Assembly: GCF_032062135.1 (NCBI RefSeq)
Contig: NC_092868.1
Location: 45,387,603 to 45,451,602 of the forward strand
DNA from: Pyxicephalus adspersus
Lineage: Eukaryota > Chordata > Amphibia > Anura > Pyxicephalidae
Direction of reading: 5' to 3'
DNA: 64,000 bases
Shown here: piece by piece, positions 33,886 to 44,319 of the stretch
How positions within the stretch are numbered: the first letter of the stretch is position 1
Layout of the letters: each line of letters begins with the position of its first letter
Made by a program: the position numbers and the translations under genes
Notes under the pieces: model-generated
What the model was told of the DNA's origin: nothing
What the model saw: the letters and a program-made list of their open reading frames with translations, nothing else
The model's database searches: none

Positions 33886-34976
33886 AGGGCCTTTCTGTTC
33901 TATCTTCCTAACTCCTCACCTAAGCTCTTCTCTCCCTAACATTTCTTCCTTTACATCTTTTCTCCCTTCTTTTCCCATCTCTTCTTGTCACCTGTTCTTT
34001 TACTTCCCTTTCCATTTCCTATTGTACCTGTTCCTTCCTTTTTACCATTCTTTTCCATATCTTCTCGTCACTTGTTTTCTTCCTTACTACCTTTCCTTCA
34101 TATTTCCTCTTGCCATCTGTTGTCTTTCTTCCTTTCTTCCAGACCTTCCTGTTCAATTTCCTCTCTTTATCTGTTATCTCCTTTCATTTTTCATTCTTTT
34201 CCAGTTTCCTATTCTAACCTCTTTTTTTCCTTCCCTTTTTTTCCATCTATCGTTCCCGTCTCCCCTTTTCTCCCATACCATATCTTATCCTTTGTTCATT
34301 TTTCCACTCCCCTTTCCCGCTCTTCCATTCCCCTTTTTTTCTCCAGCATTCTATTGTTCCCCTTTTACCTCCTCTCACTCTTTTCTTCCCTTCTTCCTAT
34401 CTTCTTTCTTTCAATCATTCTGTTTCCTTTTTCCTTTTCTCCCTTCCTTCCTTATGTTCTTCCTACTATTTCCCCCACATCACCCTTCCTATTCTTTCCA
34501 TTCCTTTTCTCTTTTCTATTTTTTCCTCCTTTTTCCTATAGATTGTTTCTGTTTGATCTATTATCTTGTATTATTTTTTTCTACATACCTTTCTTGTGAC
34601 CTCTTCTCCTCTTTCTTTCCTTTTCATTCTTTTTTCTTACCCAACCTTTTTTCCATTTTTTCCTTCCATTCTTCTTTTCTGTTATCCTATTCTCCTATTT
34701 GTCTTTTTTCTTCCATATCTTTCCATTTCCTCATCAACTTGTCTTCCACCTCTCTCTTTTTCATTTCATTCCTCTGTTCTCATTTCTCTGCCTTCCTTAA
34801 TCCTTCTTTCGTTCTTTACCCCCCTCGTTTTTTCTATTTTTCCCTTGGCTTGCTTTATTCCTTCCTTTCATGCTTTTCCATATTCTCTATTCTTCCTCCC
34901 ATCCCCATTGCATTCCTTTGTGCTTTCTTTCTTCCTTACTTACTTCCTTTTTGTATTTAGCTTAGTCCTGTGTTGA
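33886..34976 (+). repeat. 1.1-kb polypyrimidine minisatellite
   Basis: Nearly pure C/T on the plus strand for more than 1 kb, with only scattered purines. In the first few hundred bases a degenerate unit of about 43 bp is visible, marked by TTTCCATCTCTTCTTGTCAC, TTTCCATTTCCTATTGTACC, TTTTCCATATCTTCTCGTCA and TTCATATTTCCTCTTGCCAT, so it probably began as a tandem repeat. All three stop codons need purines, so long open frames (360 codons at 33878-34960, others in other frames) are expected by composition and are not genes. Long homopyrimidine tracts can form triplex DNA. Confidence 0.95.
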
Positions 34977-35867
34977 TATTTTGATAAATCACCAGTGATT
35001 CATCTTCTCATAAATATAGCACAGTGGGAGTACAAATCCCCGTAGATAACTTAGATCTTTCTAAGTTCAATAAGCTGTTAACATTCTGATCAAATACTTT
35101 CAATTGCTTCCCATTTATTTTTCAGGCTTCTTCAATGACACTGCAATTTGTCTTGTGAGATTGTAAAGTGAAATTATCTCACTCCCGTTACAGATCTGTT
35201 TTATCACATAAAAATTAGAGGGAAGCAACAATCACGGTGCTTACGATAATGTAATCAGAGTGATGCATTTCTCACATAGTTTTCAACCTTTTCAGTAAAC
35301 AATAGGAATGTAAAAATTGTAGAAAATCCCAATAATGTGATTTTATTATGGCATCGTATATTTCATAGCTTTCTTGGCATGGTGGAGCAAAGTATGATCT
35401 AAGAGAGAAACACAAGTGTATCATACAGTTTATACCATGGAAGTCGTGTTACAAACGCTTGGGGGGGAAAACACAGAAAAAAATTCAGGTCCTGCTTCTG
35501 TCTTGCCTAGAGGCCTGCAACTGCAAAAATTGGCTCCTGCCCATCTCTACCCTCCTCTAACCTATCCTGCATGTTATGAAAATAACCTATCTTGCATGAA
35601 ATACCTAAATCCAGTAATCCAGCAGTTCCCCTTTCTCTGAACTAGAAGGCTCATCCAGCTTTGCTTAGATGCGTGATTCAGCCAGTGTCTTTCTGTCTCT
35701 CTGCACTGACACTGTCACTCATCTCTTAAATTACTACAGGACCCCAAAGTTGGACAGTTAGTTGAAAGTGTCTACATCATGCAATATAGTAATAATATAA
35801 TAGTATATTAATAACAACATGGTTACCCACAGAAGGGCCCATCAAAAAAAAAAACAGAAAAAAGGTC
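34977..35867. other. Unique non-coding stretch
   Basis: No repeat or gene was recognised. The sequence at 35080-35300 is AT-rich with several ATTA/TAAT words and could be regulatory, at low confidence. Confidence 0.35.
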
Positions 35868-35875
35868 ACTTAGGG

Positions 35876-36525
35876 TAGCGGTCGCCAACAGGTGGTCCCT
35901 GAGACAATTTTGGTGGTCCACAGTAAAATTTGGAAATTATTTTCAATTTTTATGTTTTATTAATATTAAAACAAAAATTGTACTAGAGATGGAAAAACAA
36001 GGGATGCCCAGCGTGATGTCAGTGTAGTATTAAGTTGTATGAGGCAACCATTGCCCGCTCAGCATTGTTTGTCGTACTCTTCAGCATTGTTCCCACCATT
36101 GCAACAATCAACCCACTCTGCGAATAATGATTTACATCCAATTGTTTTATTTTGTTCATTTCTCAGATATTCTTTTAGGTAAGTATGGCATCAAATAGTT
36201 TGACTTTGATAACTATCATTTCTTGTTGGGCTTAGATTGGAATGAAATAAACCCGTAATGAGTGGGAAAAATCAAAGAGATATTTTGCATTTCTTTAGTA
36301 ATACCAAAGATAATGCAACTAATGATAATAGTAAAAATAGTAATACTTTAATTAACCGTGAGTTGATCAATAAATCAGAGCCCCCACAGTCCTTGTCAGC
36401 ACCATTAGGAAGATCATTATTTTACAAATGTATTTATCTTTTTAAAAAAAATCATATTGATGGTCCGCAGGATTTAAAATTATAAATTTAGTGGTCCATG
36501 AGGTCCGAAAAGTTGGTGACCACTG
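35876..36525. mobile_element. Internally deleted hAT transposon with 8-bp TSD
   Basis: The left tip TAGCGGTCGCCAAC and the right tip, in reverse complement, CAGTGGTCACCAAC form a 14-bp terminal inverted repeat with three differences. Flanking ACTTAGGG (35868-35875) and ACATAGGG (36526-36533) match at 7 of 8 positions, the hAT hallmark. Subterminal GGTGGTCC and GGTCCGCAGG/GTGGTCCATG motifs repeat on both sides. The interior retains the start of a transposase-like frame (36258-36485). A 195-bp derivative of the same family is at 58828-59022. Confidence 0.82.
36258..36485 (+). pseudogene. hAT transposase N-terminal remnant
   Basis: An ATG-initiated frame of 75 codons lies inside the hAT element and begins MSGKNQRDILHFF. 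A short basic lead followed by an aromatic FF is typical of the extreme N-terminus of many vertebrate hAT-derived transposases. Asn/Ser-rich linker sequence follows. The BED zinc finger, the RNase-H-like catalytic core and the C-terminal dimerisation region are absent because the element jumps straight to its 3' terminal region. It therefore cannot make an active enzyme. Assignment rests on position within TIRs plus this N-terminal pattern. Confidence 0.5.
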
Positions 36526-36841
36526 ACATAGGGTGGGCCTTTCTAAAACCAAAAACAATTATATTGTACTTTCTAGTTATTATATGTGGTAGCTGCACTA
36601 GTTTTCATTTTTCACAGGTCACAGGTATGAATGGAGAACAAATAAAAGGTTCATGACTACAGATCCTGCAGTGATTATTGTCTATAAAGTAAGATATCTT
36701 CACTCCTAGCCAACAACCATAAAATTTCCATAAGTACGTGCTCTTGGGGCAAATGCCACCATGTCCCCCAGCCAGATCCCCTCCTGTTGGCTGCAAAGAA
36801 TTAGAAATCCTTTGACAGAGACACAGTTCATATAAAAGTAT

Positions 36842-37009
36842 TTAAACTGTGCTGTCTTCCTGGAGTTCAGCTTTAATTTTGACCATGAAATCTCCTTGGT
36901 ATTTCTCGTCTTCAACAAATAAAACTTTTGTCCAAGAGGTTTCTCCGGATGCACCCAAGTAGGGTTTCTTCCATTGTGGAAAATTCGGATAAGTAACAAA
37001 AACATAAGC
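36842..37009 (-). CDS. Tentative terminal coding exon, unknown protein
   Basis: On the minus strand, TTTTTATTCTTAG at 37010-37022 is a good splice acceptor. Immediately after it, 55 codons are open to a TAA at 36842-36844. The peptide starts AYVFVTYPNFPQWKKPY and ends KIKAELQEDSTV, with balanced amino-acid composition and alternating charged and hydrophobic residues as in a beta-rich domain end. I do not recognise the family. Caution: the same DNA is open in a second minus frame (about 110 codons, 36706-37038), and 55 open codons can arise by chance in a few percent of cases. Joining it to the candidate exon upstream at its simplest donor would select that second frame instead. No clear polyadenylation signal precedes the hAT insertion at 36525. 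Confidence 0.25.
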   Translation of the reverse strand, partial: AYVFVTYPNFPQWKKPYLGASGETSWTKVLFVEDEKYQGDFMVKIKAELQEDSTV

Positions 37010-37546
37010 CTAAGAATAAAAATGTGTAAAAAATGCAAATTTGAGGCCGCTTATTGCATGGCATACATGGAAGTAATCAAACGTTCCACTACACCCAGGC
37101 CAAACTTTACAAAAAAAAGACAATAAAATTGAAATATACCAGATAAAGCAAAGAATAGTTTTATTAAGAGAGAAAATAAAAAGTGCTTGTGTTCTGTTCA
37201 AATATTTCACAGCAGAGATTTACACATTGAAAGACAAAAAATGAAGACAGACCAAAAGATCCTGGCCTGCTTTGTCTTCTAAGAAGATACAAGCGGTTTA
37301 GAATTTCCAGTCATACTCAAAAATAATAGGAAATGTGAACAAACTGCATGTGTAGCCCTATAAAAACCAATGAGATGCAATCTGTACTAAAACAAGAGAG
37401 TGAATTACAAACGCTGAGTCAATATAAATGAAGGAATGGGTAAATTATTAAATTTTACCTAATATTCATTTTCTGCAACTATATTGTATTTATGTAATGA
37501 TGCTAGCTTTTCAAACTCCCTAAATTTCTACAATGTTCAAGATACT

Positions 37547-37770
37547 GGGTCTTATTAATTAAAGCTCTGCAAGCCTGGAGATGATACACTTTCATCAGTG
37601 AAGCTGGGTGATGCAGAAAACCTGGAATGAATTTCATAAAAGTCATGTGCTTTTTGTTAGCAAATATTTTCAGTCCTGGAGCAGATCCATGCCAGGTTTG
37701 CTGGATCATCCAGCTTCACTGATGAAAGTCTATTCTCTTCATCCTTGGAGAACTTTAATAAATCAGGCCC
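37547..37770. mobile_element. Foldback MITE, copy 3
   Basis: Arms GATGATACACTTTCATCAGT and TTCACTGATGAAAGTCTATT mirror each other, and the right end AACTTTAATAAATCAGGCCC is well kept. It yields mirror-image open frames on both strands (37503-37709 minus, 37608-37793 plus) that are artefacts of the palindrome. Confidence 0.88.
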
Positions 37771-37879
37771 ACTGTTCTTATTTTGCAAGGTGATGTCACA
37801 TATGCATGCCTACTTCATCATCCAATCCTGGCATCCATTCAGTCGAGATGTACAGAGCACTTTTCCTTGATTGCATCAC

Positions 37880-38040
37880 CATCTTTCATCGGTAGATGTT
37901 CTTTCTCTCATTTCTCTTCTTTGGCATTCCTGAAACCCAAATAACTTTTTTGATGGATAAGGTGCAAAGAGGGCAGAAGAAAGAGTTTGAGATGTAAATG
38001 GTGGAAAATAATCAAAAATGGCGCCAGTTGCAAAGGTATC
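37880..38040 (-). CDS. Tentative internal coding exon, unknown protein
   Basis: Minus-strand TTTCTTTTTTTCCCCAG is an excellent polypyrimidine tract and acceptor ending at 38041. The following 53 codons are open and read DTFATGAIFDYFPPFTSQTL onward through KKLFGFQECQ, a protein-like composition. The best available donor is modest (ATG/GTGATG at 37880), and in this frame a TGA follows it directly, so the exon would end there in phase 2. I do not recognise the protein. Without an upstream exon or transcript evidence this could be a chance acceptor in front of open sequence. Confidence 0.25.
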
Positions 38041-38504
38041 CTGGGGAAAAAAAGAAATTTACCAAAAACACAACACAAATAATAATACTGGTGTTCTCTA
38101 TGTGTTTTATGTAGTTTGTAAATAGGATCTTCTTTTTTTCTTGGTTTTCTTGTAAATATTGGATTACATATATACACACATTTGTGTATTTATGTATTTT
38201 TATAACCTCTAAGAGTATAAGGTGACTAAGGGGGGGAAAAGACAAACATTTGTTTCTACATGAGATCTCAAGATATCCCAAGGCAAGCAATATACAATCA
38301 AAACACATATGTATATAATAAATAAGTTACATTCCAAAGGATTTGTTATTCTATGAGGACAGTTTTGTAATATAGGCATCACAACTAAGTTTTTGACCTC
38401 CTCTGCAGAAATAAAAGCAGAAACGGTGTAGTTTGATCAAGAAAATACCACCAGCCTACTAACCAGACCAAAGAAGCGGCAGCCCTGGAAAGACTTACAG
38501 AGTA

Positions 38505-38830
38505 CAGGTAGTCCCCGGGTTACATACAAGATAAGTTTGTTCTTAAGTTGAATTTGTATGTAAGTTGGAACAGGTACATATTTTAATAAATGCAATTAGA
38601 AGAGATATTTGTCTCAACATATTATTAGTCAGTTACCATATAAAACCCTCACTGTGAGTTAATCATAAAGCAAAAAAAAAAAACTTTGTGGAGCCTAGAA
38701 ATTCAACTTCTTGAGCAAGCTGTGCTTTGATATGCAAAAAGAAACAACTGCAGTTTGTCTGGGTCATTAAAGAGTTACAAGATGTTACAGATCAGCTATA
38801 CTTGCCAGTATAAAGTCTTCTATACAGAGA
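38505..38830 (+). repeat. Dispersed repeat beginning CAGGTAGTCCCCGGGTTACA
   Basis: CAGGTAGTCCCCGGGTTACA followed by AGTTTGTTCTTAAGTTGAAT and TTGTATGTAAGTTGGAACAG is a phrase I recognise from many vertebrate genomes as a dispersed DNA repeat. The 3' part (AAGCAAAAAAAAAAAACTTT, GTTTGTCTGGGTCATTAAAG) appears to belong to it. Its superfamily is not determinable from here and the right end is approximate. Confidence 0.55.
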
Positions 38831-39129
38831 ACTAGAAGAGGCTAGTACTGAAAAATATTCATTAGGTTTATCTCTTTTTTAACATATTTGTTTAACAAAG
38901 GACAAATTCAAAAAGTGAGGAAAACACATTAAAACAAAATATTCTGTTCTAAATATTGATTTTACAATTTGCAAAATATATTGATACAGAGAGGAGTGCG
39001 GATGTCATTAGGAGAGACGCTTCCCAGAAACATTATTTTTGTGGTTTTCTGTAAAGCTGTCCTCAAGCTAATGGAGTTATTCAATAACTGTGAGGTGCTG
39101 AGTGTAGTAACCTAATAGTTATAGTAAAA

Positions 39130-39520
39130 TTCTTTTTTTGTTTCAACTTTTATATAGAGCAGAGAAGAAAGAGTTAAATCCCCTATCTGGTTATTTTTTG
39201 TTGTATGCATTCTGCTAAAATGTTTTTTTTACCTAACCATGCAGCAAAATTGTCATCCCATATTATTGTTCCTGCAACAGGTGTCTCCATTGAAGGATTT
39301 TTCTCTAATCTTTTGCTCTATGACAACCCAAAATGTTGGATTTCCCCTCACCTCCCCTTTTAAGGTCAATCATCCCCAAAACAAAAGGAGGTACATTATT
39401 CCAGCAGTAGCACAGATGACAATATAAACTTTACAGAAATCTAACCTTTCCTTGTTTCATCTAAAGCTAAAAACAAGTTTTGCCCTTACATACACTTTAT
39501 TTCTGAAATTGTAATGATTG
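39130..39520. repeat. Probable old dispersed repeat
   Basis: The stretch containing AGAGTTAAATCCCCTATCTG and CCCCTCACCTCCCCTTTTAA, with the related AAGGGTTAAATCATCACTTT near 61448, looks like two diverged copies of one repeat. The ends were not identified. It contains the unexceptional plus-strand frame 39239-39427. Confidence 0.3.
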
Positions 39521-39913
39521 CTGGTGTACTTTATACTATAATTGCTGTTTACACTGCCTCAATGAATATGCTTAATAGTCTGCCCAGCTGGATTATAAAT
39601 GTGTTTAACAGTAATTACATTAAATGCAGAATTATGTGATGATCATTTAGACCGCACAACATGAGCACATAGTGTATCCATGCATGGGTTCTCCTCTGGA
39701 GATCTATCTTTGACCTATATCCGGTCTTTAACCTGCTTTACCACTTCCAACTCTGCCTTTTATTTAGAATCTGACCTAACCTACAGAGTTTGCACCTAAA
39801 GCTTTACCTAACACAAGATAAGAGAGTGCCAGGTTAAAAAATTGGAACTGGAAGGGTTGATTGGTAGCGCTAGATCCCAGGGTCACATTTTCTTCCCTGG
39901 GTTTCCCTGGGAG

Positions 39914-39967
39914 TTTTATGTTTAGTTCCTTGGGTTTGGGTTTGGGTTTATGTTTAGTTCCTTGGGT
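39914..39967 (+). repeat. Short tandem duplication
   Basis: TTATGTTTAGTTCCTTGGGT occurs twice with a 32-bp period, separated by TTGGGTTTGGG repeats. Confidence 0.9.
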
Positions 39968-40439
39968 CAGAACAGCCCAAAGGTACAGAAGGTTGCAATG
40001 GAACAGAATCAGAATAACAAAAAAGTGCCTACAATACTAATTGATCATTCTAATCTAATAATTGTTGTCCTGATGAAGGTGATGTTGTTCTGTCCCCCAA
40101 AATGTGTCGGGAACTTATATGGACAATTTCAATTTTATGTTTGGAATATTTGGGGGTGCCCAATTTGGCCCCATTTTTGTACTTCTGGTTAAGATACAAA
40201 AGAGAACTCCAGTATTAAAAAAAATGTATTTCATTACAAAAGACTGCCTTGTTATGAGAGACTGTCAAAGAGTATCATCATCATGATACCAAGACCAGTC
40301 GTGCTATAAGAAACTGTTGTGTTGGAGAACCATACAAGTTGGGCTCCGTTCTAAATGCACATTTTAGGTGCAAATCAATTAGGCGCATGAACCTTATATT
40401 CAGGAATTACAGATTTGTAAAGTTACTAATACATCCTTT

Positions 40440-40520
40440 GTAACAGTTTGTGACATAACTTTATACAGTACTACGTAATACGTTGGCGCTATATAAATAC
40501 AGTGTATTAATATCAATACC
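40440..40520 (+). repeat. SINE-like repeat, 3' tail fragment
   Basis: GTGACATAACTTTATACAGT, then ACTACGTAATACGTTGGCGC and TATATAAATACAGTG, correspond to the last 80 bp of the repeat at 21850-22195. Confidence 0.65.
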
Positions 40521-41057
40521 AATTAATATATAACTGAATACAAGTAGAATCTTTTATACCTTCATTAATTTTATAGATGATTTTATACCTTCAAGATGCA
40601 GGTAACTAGTACAACAAATAAGCATCATAGATACAATATTAGATTCACAAATGGATTTACTGCTAAAGTGTGTCCACTCAATGTTTAGCAAGGCGTGTTC
40701 TTGTAATTAAGAGATCAAAACACACAAAATACCCTGAAGATTATATGAGCTTATATGCATTAAATTCATGTGTTCCTCCAAAGTATTTCCTGTTTACTGA
40801 CACCACCCAAAACAAGCAATCACAAATTGTTTATTTACATCAGTGTATACATTGTTTTCTGAGTGATAAACCATGTCATTCAGTTTTGTGCTAGGTTTAT
40901 CATTGTGATTTGGTGTTCATGGGTAAATCCAAGGTATTCTAAAAACAAAAGAGACACAAACAATAATTTGTTACTTATGCAGAATGGCATTGATTAGAAC
41001 GATGTCAATCCATATGACTGTAATTAAAATAATCCTGTATATTGGTATCACTGTAAT

Positions 41058-41300
41058 TAAAAAAAGAGGGAAGAGTAAGAGGGAAGAGGAAAAGGAGACA
41101 TTGGGAAAGGGATAGTAATAGAGAGAGAATGGAGTGAGAAATGAGCAATTGAGGGCAAGAGAGTGGAAAAAGAAAGAAGAACGGGAAGACAGAGAGAGAA
41201 TGGAGAAAAAAATGAATGGAGGGGGAAACTAGAGATGCATGAGAGAGAAAGGAGGAGTGAGTGAGAATGGAAAAAAGGATGAATGCAACGAAAGGGGAAG
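41058..41300. repeat. Polypurine tract
   Basis: About 240 bp dominated by GAGAGA, GGAAGA and GAAAAG words on the plus strand. It gives a Ser/Pro/Phe-rich 91-codon open frame on minus that is compositional, not a gene. It is a smaller counterpart of the pyrimidine tract at 33886. Confidence 0.9.
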
Positions 41301-42219
41301 GTAATGAATAAATATAATAAATAAAGCAGCACCCCTTACAAATTTAAATATCCCTTATGTATTCAAATTGTTTATTTCTATATTTTTAATTCACAAAATT
41401 GTATTTAAATATATTCCTTATTAGCCAAAAAAAATCAGTCCCTTTAATGCATATCAATGTCTTTGCAAAGCCAATTATTCCCACTGGGAAAGGGCCTCAG
41501 AAGATCTTCCTTTGAATTGTAGGAGAGGTGGAGACAAACCTATAGAAGTCTATGGGGCTGTAATGCACAAACAGCAAACAGGGGAAACTCCAGCTGTCGG
41601 ATCTTGGTAAGTGTACTGTGGAGTAGGAGAAGGGATGTTTAGGTCAGTGAAGGGGGAGAAATATTAACTGAACTTCATTTGAAAGTGTAGTTATCCTTTA
41701 AATCTTTCTTCAAGGTAAAAAAAATGTTCTAATTGCTTAAAAAGTATTAGCTGGAGTTAGGCGTTTGTTTGTCAGTGAAAGTTTGTTAAAATAACATGCT
41801 CATCCAGGACAACCCTGTCCACTCCTGTTATGCAAACTCAGTGCAGAAATGGAAAAACAACAGATTTCCTAACAAGATCAACACGTAATAAAATAATATT
41901 ACATGGGGGAAATACTCAGAAAAATAAAAACTGTTGTTAATGAATTGCCAAGTGACATACATGTCATATTTGATTTTGCCTAGAGTTACTTGTGCTTCAA
42001 AATCCATGACAGTGTAGGTTCTCAATGTTTTCATTGTATTTTAGAATGGTCTTGACCATCTTGTGGATGGATATAGGAGAGAAGAACTAAGTGATTAGAC
42101 CTATCCAAAGTTACCCAAATCTTTAGTTCTTGGTGACCCTAGTAAGTAAGTAAGCCCAATAAAGTTTCTAAAAAGTTAGAACATGCAAATCTCTCCTTGG
42201 TGAGACAGCCTTGTAGCCG

Positions 42220-42650
42220 CAATCATCAGGTTCTCTCTATAAACATTCTCAAATTAAACAGCACTGCAAACTAAAACCACTAGTTACGCTGTCACTGTTA
42301 ATGACCTCCCCGTCCCTATCTTGCTCATACGCCTGTGGTTTTACGTTATTGCTTTGCATTAGCAGTTTTCTTTTGGTAAGAGAGTAAAAAAATATCTCCG
42401 TCCTTCTATGGAACATCGACCTAATTATATTTTAAAGTAAATTGAGCTATCTATTTCCTCCTGAGTAGTCAATGAGTCATGCTAAATTAAATGCCTTTGG
42501 CTCATGGGCTTGATGGCTGACCTACCAGCCAAGGAGTCATAAAAATACAAGCAAACTGGATGCGGAAAACATGAATTACATAATATTTTCAAAAGTCTCA
42601 AGGATTTCCTGTTAGTGTCCGTCCTTGAGTATCAACCAAGAAGATTGAGA
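42220..42650. promoter_or_regulatory. Repeat-free candidate conserved non-coding element
   Basis: Unique sequence with CTGTCACTGTTAATGACC, GTTATTGCTTTGCATTAGC (an octamer-like ATTTGCAT/TTTGCAT core), GTCAATGAGTCATGC (AP-1/MAF-like) and CTAAATTAAATGCC. Dense regulatory vocabulary without coding or repeat structure. Inference only. Confidence 0.27.
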
Positions 42651-43253
42651 CTTCTTGTAACAGTGTAGGGATTAAGATGTGTGCTTTTTAGAACACTCAT
42701 TTTACAGAAAAATACACAGCATTTACAACCGTTAGAAACTCTTATTTTTTTAAAAAAATCATCACTAAAAAAAAAAATCTAACTCAGTAGTATTTTATTT
42801 TTCTTTAAATACAACCATTGAAAAATGTATAAAATAAGGTCACCTGATTGACTATTGCCTGGATGTATCCAACATTACCATTCAAACTCCCACAATTCTG
42901 TGCTCCTAGGTGGTCCTATGGGTGCAGCCATTACTATCCAACATTTTGTGTCCCGCCTACAGGAAGGGATGCTGTGGGAGCTCCAGCCACGGTATTATTG
43001 TTGGCTTTGTGGTTGAAGGACCTGGGTGGTCTCATGACCAACAGTTTACAGGGTGGCAAGAGAAAGTAATTGGCCTAATTACCCTCCTCCACCAATGTGG
43101 TTTCTTAAGAAAAAGTTAGCATATTTTACATATAAATATAGTAAAGGTAAAGTAAGCACACAAAATATATGATGGGACAAAATGCCAAAATTTTATTTTG
43201 TCTGACCTAGGTGTAAGTCTATTAATGATAACTTATTTACGTTTTGACACACT

Positions 43254-43475
43254 GTCCCTGATTTATTAAAGCTTTCAAAGGCTGGAGAGAATACACTTTC
43301 ATCACTGAACCCAGGTGATCCAGTAAACCTAAAATGGATCTGGTCCAGAATTTACCATTTGCTAACAAATAGGTAATACCTTTTAGGAAATCCATTCCAG
43401 GTTTCCTGGATCACCCAGCTTTACTGATGAAAGTGCATTTTCTCTAGCCTTGGAGAGCTGTAATAAATCAGGGCC
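43254..43475. mobile_element. Foldback MITE, copy 4
   Basis: GTCCCTGATTTATTAAAGC and GGCTGGAGAGAATACACTTT on the left are mirrored by TGATGAAAGTGCATTTTCTC and TAATAAATCAGGGCC on the right. The same family as 13562, 31538 and 37547. Confidence 0.88.
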
Positions 43476-43982
43476 ATTAAAGTTATTTTAATTTGCAGCC
43501 CTTTGAAAAATGCATCGTAATGACCCCATGAAAGTCCTTTCTGTTATCATGTGACAACTGTCTTTAACGTGATCCTGTTTTGTCAACCATTACATGCTCA
43601 CCAAAGCACATTTTCAGCCAATGTTGCACATCATTCATATCCAACTTCCCTGTAGCACTTTATAGAGATTTCCTGCTCACATTCTATTGCATATAAGGGA
43701 GAGGAAGCAATGGTAATTTCCCCAACAAGACACAGACTGCAAAAATAAACTGAAACAGTTTTTCTTAGCTTAGTCCTATACAATACTAAAAAGTTCTGGC
43801 TATGCATAAAGATCAGGAGGATCATCCATACTGGTAATATAACCAAAGCATACTATGTAACTATATAGGGGCCTGCATGTACAAGGGTTACACTGTGCCT
43901 TATCCTGGTAAGTGTATTTTGCACATAAAAAAACTAATTAAGTACATATACAATGGTATGTAAGAAAATATTTGATTTTATA

Positions 43983-44313
43983 AACCTTTCTCAACCCTTT
44001 TACCACTGAGAAACCCTTGAAATAGTTTTTAAGTCTCTATCTCCTACCAATGAAAATAGTTGGGGGTCAATGTAAAAAATATTCTCCTATTATTGGTGGC
44101 TAATAGAAAGATTAGCCTCTACAGTGGTGGCCAATAAAACACTTTGGAAACACCTAAAAACATCATTAGAGTCATGCAGCTGGCTCTATAAGGAGTTGTT
44201 GTTCCTAGAATGTTATAAGCATTGTTAAATGGAAGGTCAATCAGCCACAATACAAGAAACTCCTATTAACTTCTGAAGGAACCCTGGGGTTCCGTGAAAC
44301 TTTGGTTGGTCTA
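43983..44313. mobile_element. CTCAACC/GGTTGAG-family copy
   Basis: It starts AACCTTTCTCAACCC, with the family's GAGAAACCCTTGAAATA, CAGTGGTGGCCAATAAAACA, AGAGTCATGCAGCTGGCTC, AAATGGAAGGTCAATCAGCC and GGAACCCTGGGGTTCC blocks in order. The right tip is decayed (CTTTGGTTGGTCTATG). This is one of the fuller internal sequences. Confidence 0.6.
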
Positions 44314-44319
44314 TGTTAA

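Larger units (their letters stand above)
38831..42219. other. Non-coding, mixed unique and old repeat sequence
   Basis: Apart from the repeats listed inside it, no gene was recognised. The repeat-poor sequence at 39560-39690 has several ATTA words (GTAATTACATTAAATGC). Confidence 0.4.

Noticed and set aside
33878..34960. 360-codon open frame on plus
   Set aside because: It lies in a nearly pure pyrimidine tract, where stop codons cannot form. The peptide is Phe/Ser/Leu/Pro low complexity and two other plus frames are also long.
37503..37793. Mirror open frames on both strands
   Set aside because: Both come from the arms of a foldback MITE.
40976..41044. Short minus-strand frame that would encode a membrane-helix-like peptide after TTTTTTAATTACAG
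   Set aside because: Only about 25 codons. The polypyrimidine tract is simply the complement of the adjacent polypurine repeat, so the acceptor is probably fortuitous.
42848..43119. Overlapping plus frames of about 70 codons
   Set aside because: Two frames are open at once and neither is recognisable. Probably old repeat sequence.
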